This document shows, piece by piece, positions 17,190-26,361 of a DNA stretch of 39,527 nucleotides. The notes below the pieces were generated by a model. It ran no database searches. It had not been told where the DNA came from and saw nothing but the letters and a program-made list of their open reading frames with translations. This stretch comes from Alphaproteobacteria bacterium (GTDB lineage Bacteria; Pseudomonadota; Alphaproteobacteria; SMXQ01): positions 1 through 39,527 of the forward strand of contig JAURLI010000039.1 in NCBI GenBank assembly GCA_030831315.1, in the 5' to 3' direction. Positions within the stretch are counted from its first letter, which is position 1; the number at the start of each line of letters is the position of its first letter. A program made the translations under genes and the position numbers.

Positions 17190-17237
17190 CTGCCGGGGAT
17201 GGTTAAATAGCGAGAAAAGTGCGGAATCGTGCCCTGA

Positions 17238-17702
17238 TCAGGCCGATCCCGGGGGCGTGGCCCTGACCAGCGAGAACCTGTGATGCTCCAAAGTCATTCG
17301 CGCCCGGCGCGAGGCGGTCAGGTACAGGCAAACCGGCAGGTCCCGAACCAGCAGGAGGATGGTCATGCTCGCCAGGAAGAAGTCGTGGGCCTCGGCCTCG
17401 CCGATGCCCTGAAGCCTGATCTGGCTGCATGATATGATATTCGAGATGCTGAGCACGAATATCCCATAGGCAAGGTAACGGGTCCACCAGGCGCGCATCA
17501 ACACCCCGGCGGCGATGCCAAAGGAAGCGCCAAAAATGATCGCGTTGTTCTGGAACAGCCGCCGGAACATCAATTCGTCCTGGAACAGGAAAAACTCGAT
17601 CGCGAAGCTGGCCGTCGAAAGCAGGAAGATCGCGGAAAGAGCGAGCATCAAGCGAGACCAGAGGCCGAAATGCCGGCTTTCCTCGGCGATCTCGGGAGGC
17701 AC
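17238..17702 (-). CDS. Small integral membrane protein of unknown function
   Basis: Not recognised. The 154-residue product has four hydrophobic segments (about 16-40, 52-70, 75-93, 105-130) connected by short loops, and a basic, soluble C-terminal tail with RRARMTLEHHR. The GTG start at 17702 is the first possible start after an in-frame TAG three codons upstream. AGGAGG lies unusually close to it (about 2-3 bases), so a later start (for example the Met of MLALSAIF) is possible. It lies between hflX and the groESL promoter with 130 bp upstream, probably holding its own promoter. Confidence 0.65.
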   Translation of the reverse strand: MPPEIAEESRHFGLWSRLMLALSAIFLLSTASFAIEFFLFQDELMFRRLFQNNAIIFGASFGIAAGVLMRAWWTRYLAYGIFVLSISNIISCSQIRLQGIGEAEAHDFFLASMTILLLVRDLPVCLYLTASRRARMTLEHHRFSLVRATPPGSA

Positions 17703-17832
17703 CTCCTCCTACCGGCGCGGGTCGAATCTCTGCATCCAGAGCATGAGCAACCCCTTGCTACCCAAAATAGCAGGGAATACTCGCCCCTAATTCCGATCAA
17801 GTAAATACTCTGAAATACAGAAAACCGTCGCG

Positions 17833-19182
17833 CTACAGCTCTTGCTGGTGTCGCCGCGCCTCAAAGCGGGCGGCGTCCTCGGGATCAAGCGCCACGGTCA
17901 GCCGCGCTTTGCCATCCCCTTCATCTTCGCGTTCCATGACATCGCCGTGCTGGTAAAGCCAGGCGACCGCCGCCCCTTCGGAAGGGCCAAGGTGATAGTG
18001 AAATACCCGCCGCCGTGCCGAAATTCGCCGGTCCAGCAATTCCAGCAACTCGTCGATCCCCTCGCCCGTCCAGGCCGACAGCGCAACCATGCCAGGTTCA
18101 CGCCGCGCGCGGGCGATCAAGGCGCCGCGCGCCTCGTCGTCCAGGCAGTCGATCTTGTTCAGCGCCTCGACCATGCCGCCGCCCGCAGCCGGGTCAACGC
18201 CGAGATCGGCAAGAACCGATTCGACATCCGCCTTCTGGGCGTCCGAATCAGCGTGGGAAATATCGCGCACATGGATGACGAGATCCGCCGCCAGCACTTC
18301 TTCGAGGGTCGCGCGGAAGGCCGCGACCAGGTCCGTCGGCAGGTCCGAGACGAACCCCACCGTGTCGGACAGGATGATCCGCCGCCCCGACGGCAGGTCC
18401 ACCGCGCGCATGGTGGGATCGAGCGTGGCGAAAAGCATGTCTTTCGCAGTGACGCTGGCCCGGGTCATGCGGTTGAACAGGGTGGATTTGCCCGCGTTCG
18501 TATAGCCGACCAGGGCAACGACCGGGAACGGCACCCGCGAGCGCGCCTTGCGATGAAGCGCACGGGTGCGCTTGACCTCTTCGAGGTCGGCCTTGATGCG
18601 CAGGATACGATTGTCGATCTGGCGGCGGTCGGCCTCAATCTGGGTTTCGCCTGGACCGCCAAGGAAGCCGAAGCCGCCGCGCTGCCGTTCAAGGTGGGTC
18701 CAGGACCTCACCAGGCGGGAGCGCTGGTAGGTCAGCGACGCCAGTTCGACCTGGAGCGATCCTTCGCGGGTACGGGCCCGCGCACCGAAGATTTCGAGGA
18801 TCAGGCCGGTACGGTCGATGACCTTGCATTTCCATGCCAGTTCGAGGTTGCGCTGCTGGATCGGCGAAAGATGCCCGTCCACGACGACGACCGCGATGTC
18901 CTCGGCCTCGATGCGTTCCCCGAGGCGCTCGACCGCCCCCTGCCCGATCAGGGTCGCCGGACGCGGGTTGGGAAGGTTGAGGGTTTCCGCGAATACGACC
19001 TTGAGGTCGATCGCCTCGGCAAGGCCACAGGCTTCCTCCAGGCGCGCCCCGGGCGTGCGCGCAAACTCGCCGCGCAGTACCGGAAGTACGACGGCCGCGC
19101 GACCAGACAGTCCTGCCGCGCCGACGCCATTAGGCGCGGACACGGCAGGGCCCGTAGGTTTGTTGCTGGATGAGGAGGCCAA
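17833..19182 (-). CDS. hflX: Ribosome-associated GTPase HflX
   Basis: A 449-residue HflX GTPase. The N-terminal HflX domain includes LIGQGAVERLGERIEAEDI and DGHLSPIQQRNLE. A coiled-coil linker starts at GGFGFLGGPGETQIEADRR. The G domain carries the P-loop GYTNAGKST, DPTMRAV in switch I, DTVGF (G3) and NKID (G4). HflX binds 50S subunits and splits stalled ribosomes under stress. The TTG start at 19182 is the best in-frame option, with AAAGGG just upstream. It follows hfq by 25 bp, the classic hfq-hflX operon. Confidence 0.96.
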   Translation of the reverse strand: MASSSSNKPTGPAVSAPNGVGAAGLSGRAAVVLPVLRGEFARTPGARLEEACGLAEAIDLKVVFAETLNLPNPRPATLIGQGAVERLGERIEAEDIAVVVVDGHLSPIQQRNLELAWKCKVIDRTGLILEIFGARARTREGSLQVELASLTYQRSRLVRSWTHLERQRGGFGFLGGPGETQIEADRRQIDNRILRIKADLEEVKRTRALHRKARSRVPFPVVALVGYTNAGKSTLFNRMTRASVTAKDMLFATLDPTMRAVDLPSGRRIILSDTVGFVSDLPTDLVAAFRATLEEVLAADLVIHVRDISHADSDAQKADVESVLADLGVDPAAGGGMVEALNKIDCLDDEARGALIARARREPGMVALSAWTGEGIDELLELLDRRISARRRVFHYHLGPSEGAAVAWLYQHGDVMEREDEGDGKARLTVALDPEDAARFEARRHQQEL

Positions 19183-19207
19183 GCCCTTTGGCCTCAGGCC
19201 AGGCGCA

Positions 19208-19477
19208 TCAGGCGTCGGCGGTCGCGTCGGCAGGCGCGCCCTCGTCGTCGCCTTCCCACAAGGATACCGGCGCCGACGGCATCACCGTCGAGATGGCATG
19301 CTTGTAGACGAGCTGGGAATGGCTATCCCTGCGCAGAAGCACGGAGAAGTTGTCGAACCAGGTGACGATCCCCTGAAGCTTCACACCGTTCACCAGGAAG
19401 ATGGTGACGGGGGTCTTCTGCTTGCGGATGGTGTTGAGAAATACGTCCTGGAGGTTTTGGGATTTGTCAGCAGCCAT
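19208..19477 (-). CDS. hfq: RNA chaperone Hfq
   Basis: An 89-residue Hfq. Sm1 is represented by [29 protein letters not shown] and Sm2 by the YKHAIS motif ([12 protein letters not shown]). A short acidic tail, [14 protein letters not shown], follows. The hexamer pairs small RNAs with mRNAs. A purine-rich AGAAAGAAAGATA precedes ATG 19477. The 64-bp gap to the HAD gene may carry a promoter, but no convincing boxes are seen. Confidence 0.98.
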   Translation of the reverse strand: MAADKSQNLQDVFLNTIRKQKTPVTIFLVNGVKLQGIVTWFDNFSVLLRRDSHSQLVYKHAISTVMPSAPVSLWEGDDEGAPADATADA

Positions 19478-19541
19478 TATCTTTCTTTCTGCTATGCGGT
19501 TGCTATCTGTATGTCGCCTAAGATGTTACTCGGGCGTTTCC

Positions 19542-20249
19542 TTAGTTCCCTACCTTGTGTGCCAACCCTCCCGACGCCTGACCGATCAAATCTAGGAGGA
19601 TGGAAACCTCGGCAATATAGGAAATATCGGGGATAAATTCGTCAATATTGTGGCGGGCCATTTCCGCCCGCGTTCCCGGCCCTTCGACCACCACCGGCGT
19701 CAAACCCGAGGCCTGTGCACACTGGACATCGATGGCGCCGTCCCCGACGAACCAGACCGCCGGACCCGGGCCGATGCCGCTGCCTTCGAGCGCCCGGATA
19801 ACCACCTCCGGGGCGGGCTTGTCCGCCGGCGTATCGGTCGCCCCGACGAGGCAGGCGAAATGCCGATCCCAGCCCAGGTGCGCCGCCTCCGCCCTCAGGT
19901 AACGGCCGGTCTTGTTGCTGACGACACCAAGATAGAGATCTGTTTCCGCGAGAGCAGCGAGCATTTCGGCCGCGCCAGGCAGCGGCGCCAGATGTTCAAG
20001 ATGCGCCGTTTCAAAGCGCGCGTAAAAAATATCGCGCGCTTGCGTCCAGCGCTCGCCGAACATTTCCGGGAAACTGTCGCGCAGTGAACGGCGCACACGT
20101 TCCTTCGTCTGCTCGAGAGTCCACAATTCATGGCCCATCGCGCTGAATGTCGCGTTCAGGGCATCGTGGATCGAGGGCCAGTTGTCGACCAGGGTATTGT
20201 CCCAATCGAACAGGATCGCCCGGGGCGGCGGCAGGGGAAAACCGCTCAC
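19542..20249 (-). CDS. HAD-superfamily phosphatase (phosphoglycolate phosphatase-like)
   Basis: A 235-residue HAD hydrolase. AILFDWDNTLVD holds the nucleophile Asp15 and acid/base Asp17, VVSNK is motif II, DKPAPE carries the motif III Lys, and VWFVGDGAIDVQCA has the motif IV acidic residues. The cap region at ~25-90 resembles the Gph/phosphoglycolate phosphatase subgroup. The substrate is not certain. The GTG start at 20249 overlaps the transaminase stop (GTGA), so both are read together. It is the only HAD phosphatase in the window and a distant formal candidate for the phosphatase step missing from the arabinose cluster, although nothing links them. Confidence 0.88.
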   Translation of the reverse strand: MSGFPLPPPRAILFDWDNTLVDNWPSIHDALNATFSAMGHELWTLEQTKERVRRSLRDSFPEMFGERWTQARDIFYARFETAHLEHLAPLPGAAEMLAALAETDLYLGVVSNKTGRYLRAEAAHLGWDRHFACLVGATDTPADKPAPEVVIRALEGSGIGPGPAVWFVGDGAIDVQCAQASGLTPVVVEGPGTRAEMARHNIDEFIPDISYIAEVSILLDLIGQASGGLAHKVGN

Positions 20250-21115
20250 GACGCGCCCTTGCGCGCGAAGCGGGCGACGTAATCCCTGTATTCCTCGCCG
20301 AGACGCCGGGTAAACGGACCCGGCCGGCCATCGCCGATGCGCTTGCCGTCCAGGGCGACGACCGGCACGACGAAGGCCGTGGTCGATGTCAGGAAGGCCT
20401 CCGCCGCCGACTGGGCCTCGCGCAGGGTGAAAGATCTCTCCACGAATTTAAGACCGGCTTTCCTTGCCAAGGCGATCACCGCCTGCCTGGTGACGCCATT
20501 GAGGATGGCCTCGTCCGCCTCGCGGGTCAGCAATTCGCCTTTTTTCGTAACGATCCAGGCATTGGTCGAACTGCCCTCGGTCACCCGGCCGGCCTCGTCG
20601 AGGAACAGTGCTTCAAAGGCCCCCGCCGCGCGCGCCGTCTGCTTCGCCAGCACGTTAGGCAGCAGGGAAACGCTCTTGATGTCGCAGCGCTTCCAGCGGA
20701 GGTCGGGCAGGCTGACGACCTTCACGCCTTGCTCTCGCATTTCCGCCGACGGCCCGCGCAGAGATTTGGCGGTCGCCACCACCGCCGGCCGCATGCCTTT
20801 CGGCCATGCGTGATCGCGGGGCGCGATCCCGCGCGTCACCTGAAGGTAAACCATGCCGTCGGCTACCCGGTTGCGCCGCACCACTTCCGCCAGCACGTGA
20901 CAGAGGGCGGCATCGGTCATCGGACGCGGGATACCCAGTTCCGATAGCGAACGTTTCAGGCGCTTCAGGTGCGGCCCGCGATCGACGAGGCAACCCTCGC
21001 GCACGGCAATGACTTCGTAGACACCGTCGGCGAACTGGTATCCGCGGTCTTCGATATGAACCGCCGCCCGCCGGTGAGGGACGTAGCGGCCGTTGACGTA
21101 AGCTATACGGGACAT
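20246..21115 (-). CDS. dat: D-amino-acid transaminase (fold-type IV PLP enzyme)
   Basis: A 289-residue class IV aminotransferase. Key features are the N-terminal YVNGRYVPHRRAAVHIEDRGYQFADGVYEV, the PLP Lys147 in CDIKSVSLLPN, Glu180 in TEGSSTNAW, and FLTSTTAFVVPV near the end, all as in D-alanine transaminase. It would interconvert D-amino acids and 2-oxo acids to supply D-Ala or D-Glu for peptidoglycan. Branched-chain aminotransferase and aminodeoxychorismate lyase share the fold, but the DRGYQFADGVYE and SLLPNVLAKQ motifs favour the D-specific enzyme. It lies 15 bp after trkA and overlaps the HAD gene. Confidence 0.92.
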   Translation of the reverse strand: MSRIAYVNGRYVPHRRAAVHIEDRGYQFADGVYEVIAVREGCLVDRGPHLKRLKRSLSELGIPRPMTDAALCHVLAEVVRRNRVADGMVYLQVTRGIAPRDHAWPKGMRPAVVATAKSLRGPSAEMREQGVKVVSLPDLRWKRCDIKSVSLLPNVLAKQTARAAGAFEALFLDEAGRVTEGSSTNAWIVTKKGELLTREADEAILNGVTRQAVIALARKAGLKFVERSFTLREAQSAAEAFLTSTTAFVVPVVALDGKRIGDGRPGPFTRRLGEEYRDYVARFARKGAS

Positions 21116-21130
21116 GGTCGGGGCGTTGGC

Positions 21131-22507
21131 CTAGAAAAACTCGAGACTGACGGCGAAGATCCGTTCGACCTTCTTGACCGCCTCGGTCTCGGCAAAAATG
21201 ATGACGCGGTCATGAGCCTTGATCACCGTATCACCGGTCGGTGTGATCACCTGCCCATCTCGAATGATGGCGCCGATCAGAACGCCATCGGGAAGGCCCG
21301 CGTCGCGGATCGGCGTGCCCACGAGCGAGGACGTCTCGAGCGCTTCGGCCTCCATGATCTCGCCGAAATCCTCGTGCACCGCATGGGCTGCGCGAATGCG
21401 GCCGCGGCGGATGTGCTGAAGAATCGTCGAAACCGTGATGGCGCGCGGGCTGACCACGACATCGATACCGAGGGTCGTGATCAACGGCGAATAGGTCGGG
21501 TTGTTGATCAGCGTCATCGCCTTCTTGGCGCCGTAGCGCTTGGCCAGCAGCGAAGCGAGGATATTCACCTCGTCATCGTTGGTGACGGCAATGACCGCCT
21601 CGGCAGCGCCGACGTTCGCTTCTTCGAGAATTTCGGGGTCCAGCGCATCGCCGTTCAGTACGACCGTCCGCGACAGACCTTGCGCCGCGACATGGGCCCG
21701 GTCCTTGTTGAATTCGATGATCCGCGCGCTGACGCCGGGGCGGTGCTCCTCGATCTCATGGGCGAGGTAGCAGCCGATATTGCCGCCGCCCAGGATGACG
21801 ATGCGCCGCGCCTCGGGCTCCTCGTGGCCGAATGCGGCCATCACGCGCGGCACCTGTACCGATTCGCAGACGAAATAGACCTCGTCGCCGGCCAGCATGT
21901 GATCGGCCGATGACGGCACGAATCCCTTCCCGCCCCTGATGATCCCGACGATGGTCATGTGCAGGTCCGGGAACAGTTCCGTCAACTGGCGCAACGGCGT
22001 GTTCAAAAGCGGGCAGTCGTCGGCGCACCGCACGCCGAGAAGCTGCACCACGCCGTCGGCGAGCGGAATGGTATCGAAGGCGCCCGGCACGTGCAGGCGG
22101 CGGGAAATCGCACGGCCGACCTCGATCTCGGGCGAGATGATCACGTCGATCGGCATGTGATCTCGGCTGAAGAGATCGGCCCAGATGGGGTTGAGGTAGC
22201 TCTGGTGTCGCACCCGCGCGATCTTGCTCGGCACCTCGAAGAGGGAGTGCGCAACCTGACAGGCCACCATGTTGACCTCGTCGGAATAGGTCACGGCAAC
22301 GATCATGTCGGCATCGCCCGCCCCGGCCCGTTCCAGGACATCCGGATGGGAGGCGAAGCCTTCCATCGCCTTGACGTCCATCGAATCGCCGATCTTGCGG
22401 ATCAGATCCGCAGACGAATCGATGACGGTAACGTCGTTATCCTCGGCGACCAGATGGCGAACGATGCTGGTACCAACGAGGCCCGCACCGCAAACGATGA
22501 CTTTCAT
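21131..22507 (-). CDS. trkA: Trk potassium uptake regulator TrkA
   Basis: A 458-residue protein, exactly the usual TrkA size, with two RCK units. The first NAD fold is MKVIVCGAGLVGTSIVRHLVAEDNDVTVID, followed by a TrkA-C domain. The second NAD fold, RRIVILGGGNIGCYLAHEIEE, is followed by a second TrkA-C domain ending near TVIKAHDRVIIFAE. It gates the TrkH/TrkG potassium channel from the cytoplasm; no trkH is in the window. ATG 22507 is chosen at the start of the NAD fold over an in-frame start seven codons earlier. The place after ntrX is standard in alphaproteobacteria. Confidence 0.97.
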   Translation of the reverse strand: MKVIVCGAGLVGTSIVRHLVAEDNDVTVIDSSADLIRKIGDSMDVKAMEGFASHPDVLERAGAGDADMIVAVTYSDEVNMVACQVAHSLFEVPSKIARVRHQSYLNPIWADLFSRDHMPIDVIISPEIEVGRAISRRLHVPGAFDTIPLADGVVQLLGVRCADDCPLLNTPLRQLTELFPDLHMTIVGIIRGGKGFVPSSADHMLAGDEVYFVCESVQVPRVMAAFGHEEPEARRIVILGGGNIGCYLAHEIEEHRPGVSARIIEFNKDRAHVAAQGLSRTVVLNGDALDPEILEEANVGAAEAVIAVTNDDEVNILASLLAKRYGAKKAMTLINNPTYSPLITTLGIDVVVSPRAITVSTILQHIRRGRIRAAHAVHEDFGEIMEAEALETSSLVGTPIRDAGLPDGVLIGAIIRDGQVITPTGDTVIKAHDRVIIFAETEAVKKVERIFAVSLEFF

Positions 22508-22603
22508 GAAAGGCCCATCCCAATGCACCGCTCTTGCGCGGCGCTGTCCACTCTATCAAATCGGGGCATGGGCGACGAGTCCCGCCCCTTGACGCGGAAA
22601 GTC

Positions 22604-23995
22604 TTACTTCGTCCCGTCGTTGCCGCCAAGCCCCAGGGATTTCAGCTTCCGGTGCAGGGCGGACCGCTCCATCCCGATGAATTCCGCGGTTTTCGAAATA
22701 TTCCCGCCGAACCGGTTCAATTGCGCCGACAAATATTCGCGTTCGAAGATTTCCCGGGCCGAGCGCAGGTTGAGACCCATGATTTCATCGGCCGCCGTGC
22801 CGCGAATCGTGCGCGGGGCCGCCTCCAGAAGATCGGGCGGCAGATCGTCGGCATGGATGACCCCATTTTCGTCGCCGGGCGCCATGATCAGCAACCATTC
22901 CACCACGTTGCGCAGCTGGCGCACGTTGCCGGGCCAATCGTAGGCGCGCAGCGCCGCGAGGGCATCGTCGCCGATCTTACGTTCCGCAAGGCCTGATGAT
23001 CGCGCGGAACGTCCCATGAAATGGGCAACCAGTTCCGGGATATCCTCCCGCCGCGCCGTCAGCGGCGGCACCTGGATCGGAACGACGTTAAGGCGGTAAT
23101 AAAGGTCCTGGCGGAAGCTGCCTTCCTTGATCATTTCCTCGAGATTCCGGCTGGTCGCCGCGATTACGCGCACGTCCACCTCGATCCGGTTGGAACCGCC
23201 GACGCGCTCGAAGGTCTGCTCCTGCAGGACGCGGACGATCTTGCCCTGGGTTTCGAGCGGCATATCGGCGACTTCGTCGAGGAACAGCGTGCCCTTGTGC
23301 GCCTGCTCGAACACGCCGGGATGACGCGGCAAGTCAGGTCCTTCTATGCCGGCCTCGGCGCCGAACAATTCAATCTCGAGACGGTCCGGCCGCATGCTGG
23401 CGCAATTGATGGCGACGAAGGGCCCGTTGGCACGGGGGCTTTCGGCATGGATCATCCGCGCCGCGACTTCCTTGCCCGCTCCCGCCGGTCCGGTGATCAT
23501 CACACGCGAATTGGCCGGACCGACGCGGCCGATCGCCAACCGCACATCGCGCATCACCGGCGATTCACCAATCATAATGATGTCACCCGCGCGCTGGCGC
23601 AGGTCGAGGTTTTCGCGCCTGAGGCGCGCGGCCTCGATGGCGCGCGCCACCACCAGAAGCAGGCGGTCCGTCTTGAATGGCTTTTCAATGTAATCGTATG
23701 CGCCGCGCTTGATTGCAGCGACCGCGGTTTCGATGTTGCCGTGACCCGAAATCACGACGACGGGAATTTCAGGATATTGCGTCTTGACGATGCTGAGCAG
23801 TTCAAGACCGTCGATCTTGCTGCCCTGAAGCCACACATCGAGGATGGCAAGGGAAGGCTTGCGCGCATCCATCTCCCCCAGCGCCGTTTCAGCATCGGCG
23901 ACTTCCCTGGTGGTGTAGCCCTCGTCCTTGAGAACGCCGGAAATAAGAAGGCGGATATCGACTTCGTCGTCTACGACAAGAATATCATGATTCAT
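22604..23995 (-). CDS. ntrX: Nitrogen response regulator NtrX
   Basis: A 463-residue response regulator: a receiver domain with phospho-acceptor Asp53 (AILDVWL), an AAA+ domain with Walker A GPAGAGKE and Walker B TLFLDEVAD, and a C-terminal Fis-type helix-turn-helix (GGNISKTAEFIGMERSALHRKLKSLG). The GAFTGA loop used to contact sigma54 is absent: ELFGAEAGIEGPDLPRHPG stands in its place. This is normal for NtrX and suggests regulation without sigma54. It is paired with NtrY; the start overlaps the ntrY stop (ATGA). Confidence 0.96.
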   Translation of the reverse strand: MNHDILVVDDEVDIRLLISGVLKDEGYTTREVADAETALGEMDARKPSLAILDVWLQGSKIDGLELLSIVKTQYPEIPVVVISGHGNIETAVAAIKRGAYDYIEKPFKTDRLLLVVARAIEAARLRRENLDLRQRAGDIIMIGESPVMRDVRLAIGRVGPANSRVMITGPAGAGKEVAARMIHAESPRANGPFVAINCASMRPDRLEIELFGAEAGIEGPDLPRHPGVFEQAHKGTLFLDEVADMPLETQGKIVRVLQEQTFERVGGSNRIEVDVRVIAATSRNLEEMIKEGSFRQDLYYRLNVVPIQVPPLTARREDIPELVAHFMGRSARSSGLAERKIGDDALAALRAYDWPGNVRQLRNVVEWLLIMAPGDENGVIHADDLPPDLLEAAPRTIRGTAADEIMGLNLRSAREIFEREYLSAQLNRFGGNISKTAEFIGMERSALHRKLKSLGLGGNDGTK

Positions 23996-26274
23996 TTGTT
24001 CGCCGTTTTCAGGACTGCTTGATCATCTTCTTGTTTCCGCCGCGCCGAGCGCTGCGGGCCTGATGTTCGGAAAACGAGGCTTACCCTTGCCCCGCCCTCG
24101 TCACGGTCTTCTAAACTCAACTCTCCGCCGTGATCCTCCATAATCTTGCGCACGATGGCAAGCCCCAGTCCGGTCCCTTCTGGCCGGGTGGTCACGTAAG
24201 GGTCCGTGATGTCCCGCCCCAGATTCTTCGGCAGGCCGATCCCGTTGTCCTCGATCACGATTTCCACGCGTTCGGGGCCGCTCAGCAGCCGGACCCGGAT
24301 GTGGCCTTTGTAATCCCTGCCTTCAGCGGATTCCGCCGCCGCACGGGACTTGATCGAATCGGCAGCGTTCTGCATCAGGTTGGTCAAGGCCTGTGTCAGC
24401 TGGCGCTCGTCGCAGGTCAGCACCACCTTGCCGTCAGGCAGGTCTAGGTCATAGGCAATATCGGCCTTGGCATTGCGCTGCAGGAAGGCCGCTTCCCGGA
24501 CGACGCGAACGATCTCGTGATCCTGCAGTTCCGGAGCCGGCATCCGCGCGAAATTGGAAAATTCCGAGATCATGTTCCCGATATCGCCGACCTGGCGCAC
24601 GATGGTATCGACGCACAGCGAGAAAGTCTCTGGATCCGACTTCACTTCGCCGAGGTAACGGCGGCGAAGGCGCTCCGCCGCCAGCTGGATCGGCGTGAGG
24701 GGATTCTTGATTTCGTGGGCAAGCCGGCGCGCGACATCCGACCAGGCCGCCTTGCGCTGCGCAGACAGAAGTTCGGTCACGTCGTCGAAAGTGACGACAT
24801 AGCCCCGCACCTCGTCGGCTTCGACTTCCGCCGTAATGCGCACAAGAAGCGTCCGCACGCGGCCTCGGCGCTGCACCTCGATCTGGCTTTCCTGGGAACG
24901 GCCGGGATCGGAGCGCGCGGCATCCATCAATTCGCGCATCTCAGGCACGAAATCGGCGATCGGCTTGCCGATGGCTTCATGCAGATCGCTCGCCATCAGG
25001 TCCGAAGCCGTCTGGTTCGGGAAGTTGATACGCCCCTCGCCATCGAGGCCGATGATGCCCGCCGACACGCCCGACAGCACCGCCTCGATGAAACGGCGAC
25101 GGTTATCCATGACCCGGTTCGCCTCGATCAGTTCCCGGCGCTGGCTTTCGAGCTGGTTGGTCATGCGGTTGAAGGCGCGGGTCAGGATGCCGAGCTCGTC
25201 GCGGTCGTCGCCCTCCTCGACCCGGGCCGAGAGATCGCCCGCGCGCACCCGTTCCGCAGCGGTCGCGAGTGCGGCAATGGGACGCGCCAGCCGGTTGGCG
25301 AAGGTCAGACCGAACAGCACCGAGACGAACAGCAGCAGAAGCGCCACCACCACGAAGATCGCGGCATAGAGAAGCTGCAGGTCATTGCGCATCTGTTCGA
25401 GGTTACGGTAACTCGACGCGGCAGACCGCGTCTGCTCGATGCGATCGAGAACCCTGGGATCGACGAAACGGCCGACCAGCAGGAATCCGTTCGGAATGGA
25501 GGACAACGCAACCAGCGCCCGCAGGCGGTCGTCGCTTTCGGATTCCAGCCAGACGACACCACCCTGCCGGGCCTGGGTGATGGCCCAGTCAGGCGCTCGC
25601 TCGAACGCCAGTGTGAAACTGAGGCGTGAACGCCCGAGCACCTGCCCGGCCCCCGTGAACACGATGCTTTCGGACAGGTTGCGCACCTGCGCCTGAAATT
25701 CGAGGAAGCTGTTGAATTCGCGCAGGTCGGACGACATCAGCGGCACCTGCCGGTTGACGTCGTTGGCCATGGCGAGGATATCGCCCGCAATATTGCGCCG
25801 ATGTTCCTGAAGGTATGATTCCGCCACCGCCTGCGACTCGTTGATCGCGGTGCGTACGCTCTCGCTGAACCAGTTCTGCAGACCGAAATTGAGCACTGCC
25901 GCCGACAGCACCGCGACGATGATGGCAGGTGCCACTGCGACGAGACTGAACAGCCCCACGAGGCGCACATGCAGGCGCGACCCAGCCGAACCGCGCCGCC
26001 TCTCCAGCCAGACCTGCACCATACGGCGCGCCACCAGGGCACCGAGCAGAACAAGCAGCACGAGATCGAGATACAACAGCCACAGCACGGCCGAAGTAGC
26101 GCGCGGCTCGGTCGCTGCCGGCTGGGTGAAGGCTCCGTATGTGGCAATGCCCGAAACCGCCGCAGCAACGGCAAGACCGACGGCCGCCTTGTCCGCCAGG
26201 CGGACATCGTCGGCCCAGCGCAACAGGCGCGCGAGTCTGGAGGGGCGGTTCCCGGCGACGTTTTCCGTCATCAT
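23992..26274 (-). CDS. ntrY: Nitrogen sensor histidine kinase NtrY
   Basis: A 760-residue membrane kinase. Hydrophobic segments lie near 30-50, 63-83 and 105-130, then a periplasmic domain, and another segment near 295-320. Next are a HAMP linker (ANRLARPIAALATAAERVRAGD), a PAS domain (RFIEAVLSGVSAGIIGLD), a HisKA domain with His520 in RRLAHEIKNPLTP, and a HATPase with N, G1 and G2 boxes (MQNAADSI, IVIEDNGIGLP, GTGLGLAIV). It phosphorylates NtrX in response to nitrogen or redox state. ATG 26274 is immediately followed by a second ATG; no strong ribosome site is seen. Confidence 0.96.
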   Translation of the reverse strand: MMTENVAGNRPSRLARLLRWADDVRLADKAAVGLAVAAAVSGIATYGAFTQPAATEPRATSAVLWLLYLDLVLLVLLGALVARRMVQVWLERRRGSAGSRLHVRLVGLFSLVAVAPAIIVAVLSAAVLNFGLQNWFSESVRTAINESQAVAESYLQEHRRNIAGDILAMANDVNRQVPLMSSDLREFNSFLEFQAQVRNLSESIVFTGAGQVLGRSRLSFTLAFERAPDWAITQARQGGVVWLESESDDRLRALVALSSIPNGFLLVGRFVDPRVLDRIEQTRSAASSYRNLEQMRNDLQLLYAAIFVVVALLLLFVSVLFGLTFANRLARPIAALATAAERVRAGDLSARVEEGDDRDELGILTRAFNRMTNQLESQRRELIEANRVMDNRRRFIEAVLSGVSAGIIGLDGEGRINFPNQTASDLMASDLHEAIGKPIADFVPEMRELMDAARSDPGRSQESQIEVQRRGRVRTLLVRITAEVEADEVRGYVVTFDDVTELLSAQRKAAWSDVARRLAHEIKNPLTPIQLAAERLRRRYLGEVKSDPETFSLCVDTIVRQVGDIGNMISEFSNFARMPAPELQDHEIVRVVREAAFLQRNAKADIAYDLDLPDGKVVLTCDERQLTQALTNLMQNAADSIKSRAAAESAEGRDYKGHIRVRLLSGPERVEIVIEDNGIGLPKNLGRDITDPYVTTRPEGTGLGLAIVRKIMEDHGGELSLEDRDEGGARVSLVFRTSGPQRSARRKQEDDQAVLKTANK

Positions 26275-26361
26275 GCTAACCGGCGCTGACGGGCCATGCT
26301 CTCGCTTGTGGTTACCCGCGGATGGGCGGAAACCCGGGCCGGATCGGTCCCGGATGGGCCG

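Noticed and set aside
17763-17832. A third copy of the TCAGAG...ATCGGAA motif upstream of the 17238-17702 gene
   Set aside because: The two halves are about 10 bases further apart than in the copper-operon copies, so the similarity is probably chance.
22604-23995. Missing GAFTGA motif in NtrX as a sign of damage
   Set aside because: NtrX proteins commonly lack this sigma54-contact loop; the rest of the AAA+ domain is intact.
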